From the NCBI GenBank assembly GCA_025201375.1, contig JAIWZP010000014.1:186001-250000 (forward strand): a DNA stretch of 64,000 bases, given 5' to 3'. The notes below the pieces were generated by a model, which saw only the letters and a program-made list of their open reading frames with translations, had not been told where the DNA came from and did not search any database. The position numbers and the translations under genes were made by a program. This stretch comes from Gongronella butleri (taxonomy: Eukaryota; Mucoromycota; Mucoromycetes; Mucorales; Cunninghamellaceae). Of the stretch, positions 57,464 to 64,000 are shown piece after piece (position 1 is the first letter of the stretch; each line of letters opens with the position of its first letter).

Positions 57464-58780
57464 ATGCGGAAGACGCTATTTATCGTCGGTTTTGACGCCG
57501 GGACACGAGCTGCCGAATTGGCTTCCGAATTCGAAAGGTACGAAGAGTTCAGCTAAAAAGGGCCCCCCACACACAACCATACGAAGGACACGAACGACGA
57601 GACGAGCCCTATTTTTTTTATTTTTACTTTCGCTTGCGAGCGAAGCGACGTTGCGAGCCCCACGTTACGAAAAACAGCCTCAGTTTGGCCTCACCTTCTC
57701 CACCTCCCCCTCTCTCTCGCTCCAATTAGATATGGGCCTCTTATTCGCTGCGATATCCCTGCTCCCAAACACAATTCCAAGCCGTAAAGATCAAGATGAT
57801 GCGCTGTCATTATGCCCATTTACTAGCTGCATGTGGCTGACCTCCCCTTTTTTTTCTCGCTTTTTTATTTTTTTTCTCTTTTTTCTCTTTTTCGCTCTCT
57901 CTTTTAGCTATGCTTTTGTTGAATTTGAATACCCAGAGGATGCCGATGCCGCATTCAAGGAGATGCATGGCAAGCGCTATGACGGCCACACGCTGAGCGT
58001 CCAAGTAAGGCACCAAAAACTGCAAAATAGGGGAATCCCAATCTCATTCTTGTTTTTCTCTCGATTTTTTTTTTATTTTTTTCTTGCTTTTTTCTCTCTC
58101 TCTCTCTCTCTCTTTGTCTTTCATCATAGTGGGCGCGACAGCCACCAAGCTCATTATGGCGGCTGGATGGACCGCCTCCTCCTCCACGGTACGCGCCGCC
58201 CCCGCCACCTCCATCGCGTCATCCTTATGAACGCCGGTCGTACTATCGCAGTCGCAGCCCGTCGCCCCCGCCGGGCTATCGCCGACGACGTTCCATGTCG
58301 CCTCGGCCGTATCCGCCTCCCCCGCACCACCATCATCACCATCATCACGCGCCTGCTCCTCCTCCACCCCCCGGCCCGCCCGGCGGCCATTACGCGTCGT
58401 ACAGGCGCTCGCCGTCGCCATACTATCGCCGCTACTCGCACCACGAGCGTGAGCGCGAACGCGACCGTGACCGCTATTATGACGACTATTCGCCTGTCCC
58501 CGGTGGCCGCTACGACCGCTCGCCGCCCCCTCCTGGCCCTCGCGGCTCTGGCGACGCGCCTCCTCCTGCCTCTTCTGGGCAGCAGCATTACCCGCCCGCG
58601 TCCCCGCCCCAGCCCGGATCGCCGGCCCCTATGGAACATTCTGTCAAACAGCCGTACTCGCGTTCCCCAACGCCCACCGCTCACTATGACCGTCCGCCGT
58701 CCATGTCCCCGCCTCCCTCACACCAGCATCCCTCTCATTATGACCGGTCTGCCAACAATTCGCCTCCCTTAGATTATTAG
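57464..58780 (+). CDS. SR-type RNA-binding protein (RRM plus Arg/Ser/Pro-rich tail)
   Basis: Four exons: join(57464..57537, 57730..57783, 57908..58004, 58130..58780), 291 aa. Residues 3-77 form one RRM: RNP2-like TLFIVGF, then YGPLIRCDIP and the RNP1-like YAFVEF, ending GHTLSVQWAR. The tail of about 210 residues is rich in Pro, Arg, Ser and Tyr with SRSPS, RRSPSPYY, an eight-His run and RERERERDRDR, typical of SR splicing factors. It probably acts in the nucleus in pre-mRNA splicing or mRNA handling. Intron 3 has a CT dinucleotide run ahead of its acceptor. Confidence 0.9.
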
Positions 58781-59445
58781 AAAGCTTTTTTTTTTATTTA
58801 AAAAAAGGGCCATGCGCCATTTTTTTCCGTTTTTCCTCTACAAATCTGCCTTGATGGCTGTCCTCGTCGTTGAGAGACGATGATTAACGCGTCCAGAAAA
58901 GTCCATCTAGGCGAAATAAGACGTCAGTTCACTGGTTTCGCTTAATTTTTTATTTTTTTTTATTTTTTTGCTTGTATTCTGATTTTTACCTGTGGTGTGC
59001 CAAGGAATGAAAGGCCAGGAACAAAAGTTCAACGTTGAGGTGTCGATAGCCAATGCATGACGCGTCGGTAAGCCGCCTCTTTGGCAGCGTGACGCGCCAT
59101 TTATTTTGCAGGCTTGGTTTCGCGCATATTTCTATTTTCATTTTTTTGCCCATTGCGCACAGCGCAAAAGCCGAGACATCGTGTTCAATGGCAAGCTAAG
59201 CGATACTTGTAGAAGTAATTAAATTGTGAAATGATGTATGGTTTTTTTTTACTGAAAAAAGAGAAAAAAGAAAAAGAAAAGAGAAAAAGGCTACAATGGG
59301 AAGAAGGGGTGAATGAATGACACGTACAAAAAAAAAAGTGATAGATTATAACATGAGACGGGTAAAAACAAAAGAAAAAAAAGAGGGATGCAGCATGACA
59401 ATTGAGGTGTGGGGGATGGAGGGGCAAGAGAAAAAAAGGGAGGAT
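58781..59445. other. Intergenic region between convergent genes
   Basis: AT-rich with A/T runs. Should hold the 3' ends of the RRM gene (+) and NOG1 (-). No gene seen. Confidence 0.5.
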
Positions 59446-61524
59446 TTATCGGTAATCGCGTGTGCCCATGGAGGATTTGCCGGCGAACAAATGCTTTGGC
59501 ATCTTTGTCTGGATTTGACGATCGGCTTCGCCACGCTTGCCGAACTTGTTGGACTGCTTTTGGACAATCTTCTTTTGCTTGTCGGCCTCCATCTTTTGCT
59601 TGACGTTGCGGAAGCCATGGCCGGCCATCTCTGCATCGAGGACCTCGCCACGAACGGAGGCATTGGCATCGCGGATGGCGTCGTCGGCCTCGGATTCGCG
59701 CTGGCGCTTGGAGCCTGCGGCGGCCTTTGTGCGGTTCATGGCGGCTTCGGGGTCGAGACCAATCTTGCTGAGGTGATGGCCCATGTCGTCGACCGACACG
59801 AGCTTGTTCTTCATGTCCACCTTCTTGGGTATCGTGGGATAGTTGCGGGCAATCTTGTTGCGGCGGAGCTGCATGTTGATCTTCTTTTGGTCGCGAATGG
59901 CATCGGCGGTGGATTTGATAAAGGATTCTTCGTCGTCCATCATGGGCTCGGCTTCGTCGTAGAAGCCTTCTTGCTCCAGACGTTCCTCCTCGCGCTCGAG
60001 CGCCTCGAGCTTCTCCTCGATTTCGGGGTCGATGAAATCGGCGACGTTGCGGCCGTCCAAGAATTCGGGGATGACGTCGTATTTCCAGTCGTCGTCGGCC
60101 AACAAGTACTTCTTTTGCACGTCGACGCTGTAGACGCCAGCGCCACCGTGTTCGGCTTCGATGTCTCTTTCGAGCTTGCGGCGATTGGGATCGTTGGGGT
60201 CGTATTTGACACGGTCCTTGGCCTCTTCGGGGATGTTTGGCATGCGAATCACATTGTCGCGCGCAACGGGCTGCGCCAAGTGGATCTTGTTGATGATGTC
60301 GTTCATCTTGGCGCTCTTCATCTTCATTTCGACGCGCGCTTGCAACAGGCGGTCGCACGCGTGGTTGCGCACATCCATGACACCCGTGTCATTGTAGCAC
60401 GACATGGTCAACACCGTCGCATTGTCGGCATTGGCAATCTCCTCGATCCACGCACGCTGCTCGGCAGGCAAGTCCTCGGGCTTGGCCTGGTCAATCTTGT
60501 TGATCACGAGCACAATGGGCTTGTTAGCGAAAAGCGGCTTGATGCTGTGGAACAATTGGATCTGATCCGCGACACTGTAGCCGCACTGCTCCGACAAATC
60601 CATAAAGTACATGATGCACGAACGCAGATGCGCCATGGCCGTGATCGACTGCATTTCAATGGTGTTGCGCTCCTCAAGCGGGTGGTCCAGAATACCCGGC
60701 GTGTCAATCACCTGCCATCGCATGTACTTGTAGTCCATGTGGCCCACAAACAGCGACTTGGTCGTGAACGCATAAGGCTGCACATCCACATCCGCACGAG
60801 TGATCTTGTTGATGAAGCTCGACTTGCCAACATTGGGGTAACCACAGATCAACAGCGTGCGCGTGTTGGGATCAATCGACGGCAAACGAGACAAATGCTG
60901 ACGCACCTGCTCCAAGTAAGCAAGACTGTCCTTTTGGCGCTTCATCACCGTGGCCATTCTAATTTTTTTTAAGAAAAAAGGAAAAAAGGGAACGTCAACT
61001 CCCGCCTGTTTTTTTTTTCTGTGTTGTTCAGCTTTACCTGCCGAGGGCGGCACGCTTCAATTGCTTGCAGCGGTACAGCGAGTCACCAAACTTGAGAAGA
61101 CGAACGTAATCCTTGGCAACCTGATCGATGAGATGGCGGGCAGTGTTGATTTGGCCCAGGGCAAGCTTGTAATGGTCACGATCATACAAGACGTTCATCA
61201 GGTCAGCATAAAAGGGATGGATGTCCTAGAGTTTAAAAGAGAAAAACAGCGACGTTAAGCAACAATGGCCAAATGCAATAGACAAAAACTTTCTAAAAGG
61301 CTTACTTCGAGCTTGGGGAATTCTTCCAGGATATGCTTGAACTTCTCTTCAAAGGACTCTTGGGTGAACTTGACCTTGCGCATGTAGAATTGACGAATAC
61401 GGCCAATGTTGTAGTTCTTGTGGATCTCCGTGGGCGTCTTGCGCTGCGTCTTGGACAGCACAATGTCGACAAAGTCCGTCGACGTGGGCACGGGCTCGAT
61501 CTTCTTAAAGTTGTACAGCGACAT
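59446..61524 (-). CDS. NOG1: Nog1, nucleolar GTPase for 60S ribosome biogenesis
   Basis: Three exons: complement(join(59446..60958, 61038..61225, 61306..61524)), 639 aa against 647 in yeast. The N-terminus [20 protein letters not shown] and the helical region up to [20 protein letters not shown] are family-specific. The G domain has GYPNVGKS (residues 175-182), [14 protein letters not shown] and NKID. The C-terminal region includes [20 protein letters not shown] and a lysine-rich, nucleolar-type tail. Nog1 associates with pre-60S particles and places its tail in the exit tunnel during maturation. Two introns interrupt the N-terminal part and the GTPase lies in one large exon. Confidence 0.97.
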
Positions 61525-62587
61525 TTAAAAGAGGGAAGCAGACAAAGGGAAAAGAGAAAGAAAAAAAAAAAAGGAAAACTTTTTGTTCGCCCTCTCATTA
61601 TGGGGCCTGGCCAAGCCACTTGCTCGTTTCATCCTCGACCAATGCTGCGCCGGGCATTAACACACTTTCAGATTCTTCATTGAATTCGTCATTGCCATAA
61701 TCAGGCCACTGCGGCATTAAATTGACTCTGGCCTTTTTTTTTTTTTTTTTTTTGCCCTTGGCCACGTTCGTTTGAGCAAATAGCGATATAACAGCAGATC
61801 GTGGACGTCAATGGATGATACATGCGCACATCGCGCATCATCTTTAGCTCGGAGGCTGCAAAATCACGTCAATAATCGTCATTTACCTGGTTTTTTTCTA
61901 TTTTTTTTTTTTGCCTACAGCATGCAAATAGACCTGGAACCACTGCACTTGCGCACTATTTCTTGCTCTGCTTTGCCAAATGGTATAATAAAACAATACA
62001 CAGAGCCTGCCTGAAGTTGACATACAAGCAATTTTAAGCTTGAAAACACTAATTTCGACCATTTGGCTTTCTGCCGCTCCATTTCCAGCCAGGCAAAGCT
62101 CAAATTTAGTGGAAATGGAGCGCGGCAGGCACATACAGTAATATCATGTGCGTACAGTAATCAATTCGAAGATGAATGGGAAATGGTCAGACAAGCATTA
62201 AAAATATTGCTTTAAACGCAAATTGTATCATTCGAGCCTTGGTCATTGTCCATTTCTTTCCCATCAAGGCTCAAATTTGGCATCATCATAGGATACGTAG
62301 TAGTATCATAGATGCAGCACAAGGTGCGCATTAAACCGGTGCTGAACAATGTCATATCATACAGTACAAAAAAAACTTGCACAATCATGACTGATCCGAA
62401 ATCTAAAGTGCAGTACTATCATACACAGGCGACAGGCCTACGTATCATACTGTATACTGTAACGGTATCTTTTAAAGCACAAGCCCAGTCGGACTGGGAT
62501 CCGATCTCAATTTGGCAGGCAATCGGACTGAGCCTAAAATACTCTCTTTTTTTTTTATGCGGGCCCGCAGGGCCCGCAAGCCCAGCA

Positions 62588-62629
<42 letters not shown>

Positions 62630-63375
62630 GCGCTTAAAATGAACGAACATCGTGATTGTGCGTCATTTGGTGGTTGCCGGGCAATCAACCACAGGTGCCT
62701 ATTGTGCTGTGTGCAATAATGGATGTCTTGAAAGAATAGATGGCTGGTGCTTACCCGCGATTATGCCTTTAATTTCAAAAATCGCCTCAAAGGCGACCAA
62801 TTCATCACTGCATTGCTCTGGAATGCGTCGAAACGTGAAAATTCCAGCAAGAAACCATAGTAGAACTCAACTTGCAAAACTCAACTTGTGGCTGTTACAA
62901 GCCATTGGGGGGATGGTACACGCAAAACAAAAATATGCCGTTTCGAGCGCCCGAGAACAAATCGAAAATCAGGTCTGTAGATTTCTGCCAAACTTGCACA
63001 CAAGATGAAGCGCATGTAGAAACCTCTGAAAACAACCAAAAGGGGCGGGATCTGTCTGTTCAATGACGAGCAATTGAAGATTTTGCATTTTATTTCAACC
63101 GCGAATTGCACGGGAAAAACGCGTTCATAGAGTCGCGCCGACGCGTCCATAGCAAAAGGTAACCCAGGTGCATGGATTTGACAAGGAACAGTCGCGTGTC
63201 ACTCGACGTCTGACGCGGTTTTTATTGTGAAACTGAAAAACAATCTAAAAGAGAACAAAAATAATCAAGAAATCAAAGAAAAAAATGATGCGCAATACAT
63301 AGAGCGTAAAAAAAAAAAAAAAAAAAAACTGGTGCTGCGATGCGGCGAAGGTAATGAAATCGGAAGGCTAGAAAG
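61525..63375. other. Intergenic region with repeats
   Basis: No gene supported. Holds a T run at 61734-61753, TACTGTA/TACAGTA words at 62130-62460, a short hairpin around 62080-62128, a GC palindrome (GCGGGCCCGC then GGGCCCGC) near 62560, a T run ending at 62629, and an inverted family A copy at 62880-63190. Confidence 0.55.
62880..63190 (-). repeat. Dispersed repeat family A, copy 4 (inverted)
   Basis: The reverse complement reads ATGGACGCGTCGGCGCGACT then GTGCAATTCGCGGTTGAAAT, close to the copy at 710-790. Landmarks downstream (CTTGTGTGCAAGTTTGG) also match. Confidence 0.65.
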
Positions 63376-63999
63376 CTATTTTTCGCAATTTTGGCGCTTT
63401 TCACGGTTGAGGTACTCTCGATACTTGGGCAGGCTGAAGCCGAGTACATTGCGCTGCTTGTCGTGGTTTTTGGCGGCTTCAAGGCACGCAATTCCTTCGT
63501 CGTCGGCTGTTTTTTCAATGGCGTCGTACAGCTCTTTTCGGCGCAAGAAAAAGCGCGACTCCGAGCTTGATTTGCGCCAAGTTGTCCCGTAGGATTTCTC
63601 CAACATGCGCACGGACGTCATGTGGGGCGGCTGAGGCTCGACATACTCTCGCCACACACCTTCCATGGACTGCAAGTGTCGATTCATCGTGAAATCTGGG
63701 ATCTTGGTCGTGGATGACGGTGGTTCAGCGGGGGACAATGCCGCGGGCGAATAAGATGCCTCAGCTGATGCAATTGGTGCAGAGGTGGACGCGGTGGCAG
63801 GGGGCATTGGGACGGAAGAGGGTGGATGAGTGGCACCGGACGAAAAATACGCGTGGCCTCGGGCAAAGATGTCTTGCCAAAGCTGACGCGTCTGGATCCC
63901 ATCGTTTTTCATGCCCTGAAACTTCCCGTCAAGAGCATCAAAGCCCGCGTCGGTGGATTCCTTGATGGAATTCAGCAGGCCAAGCATCAAAGACGTGCG
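63376..63999 (-). CDS. GCR1_C-domain protein (5' partial)
   Basis: The frame is open through the right edge of the window, so the start is missing; 207 residues are visible up to the stop at 63376. The C-terminal half fits the transcription activator GCR1-like domain: FTMNRHLQSMEGVWREYVEP, VRMLEKSYGTTWRKS and RFFLRRKELYDAIEKTADDE. The part before it is Pro/Ser/Ala-rich and disordered. Such domains bind DNA in Gcr1-type activators and have spread widely in Mucoromycota, sometimes in mobile-element proteins. Whether this is a host factor or element-derived cannot be judged from the fragment. Confidence 0.75.
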   Translation of the reverse strand, partial: RTSLMLGLLNSIKESTDAGFDALDGKFQGMKNDGIQTRQLWQDIFARGHAYFSSGATHPPSSVPMPPATASTSAPIASAEASYSPAALSPAEPPSSTTKIPDFTMNRHLQSMEGVWREYVEPQPPHMTSVRMLEKSYGTTWRKSSSESRFFLRRKELYDAIEKTADDEGIACLEAAKNHDKQRNVLGFSLPKYREYLNREKRQNCEK

Positions 64000-64000
64000 G

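Noticed and set aside
59317..60972. 551-codon plus-strand ORF
   Set aside because: Antisense shadow of the NOG1 coding region, which has clear GTPase motifs.

Overview
The window is nuclear DNA from a filamentous, early-diverging fungus, most likely Mucoromycota. The gene set is fungal: a Chs7-type chitin synthase III chaperone, a Fus3/Kss1-type MAP kinase, Atp10, a Sgm1/TMF1 golgin, a fungal nicotianamine synthase and a GCR1_C-domain factor. Genes carry short GT-AG introns (about 40-110 nt) that often contain long A or T homopolymers. I cannot name the genus. Exon joins were built by hand from splice sites, reading frame and protein-family continuity; every joined CDS except the 5'-partial ones adds up to a multiple of three.

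Layout. 1.9-3.6 kb: secreted cysteine-rich protein (-). 6.3-7.5 kb: secreted charged protein with many dibasic sites (-). 9.3-11.2 kb: Sec61 alpha (+). 11.6-12.6 kb: single-pass membrane protein (-). 12.9-13.3 kb: small coiled-coil protein (+). 13.3-13.8 kb: CRIPT (-). 13.8-26.1 kb: AT-rich repeat island with an intact 3.7 kb mobile element, a hAT relic, duplicated gene fragments, an inverted duplication and degenerate tandem repeats. 26.1-27.8 kb: MAPK (-). 28.5-28.9 kb: zinc-ribbon protein (-). 29.6-30.7 kb: ATP10 (-). 31.0-33.3 kb: YANK/STK32-like AGC kinase (+). 33.9-34.9 kb: nicotianamine synthase (+). 35-36.5 kb: dispersed repeat. 36.6-40.4 kb: TMF1/Sgm1 golgin (-). 41.2-41.7 kb: universal stress protein (-). 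42.2-43.6 kb: CHS7 (+). 43.95-44.25 kb: small hypothetical (+). 44.3-49.8 kb: second repeat island with a 1.0 kb foldback Tc1/mariner-type element. 49.8-51.7 kb: F-box/LRR protein (-). 53.0-54.9 kb: GATA-finger plus SET methyltransferase (+). 55.1-56.9 kb: unrecognised helical protein (-). 57.5-58.8 kb: RRM/SR protein (+). 59.4-61.5 kb: NOG1 (-). 61.5-63.4 kb: repeats. 63.4 kb to the edge: GCR1_C protein (-, 5' partial).

The most interesting object is the element at 17253-20967. It has two perfect 224-bp direct terminal repeats, not inverted ones, around two intact divergent genes that share a 112-bp promoter region. One encodes a PIF/Harbinger/IS5-like DDE nuclease with a C-terminal chromodomain. 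The other encodes a 555-aa protein whose central motifs recall Rep_trans-type replication initiators. It has no gag, reverse transcriptase or obvious terminal inverted repeats. The arrangement resembles an integrated circle, or a DNA transposon with LTR-like ends, and I do not recognise it as a described family.

The genes are housekeeping or signalling loci and do not form a pathway cluster. The two repeat islands separate gene-dense blocks.
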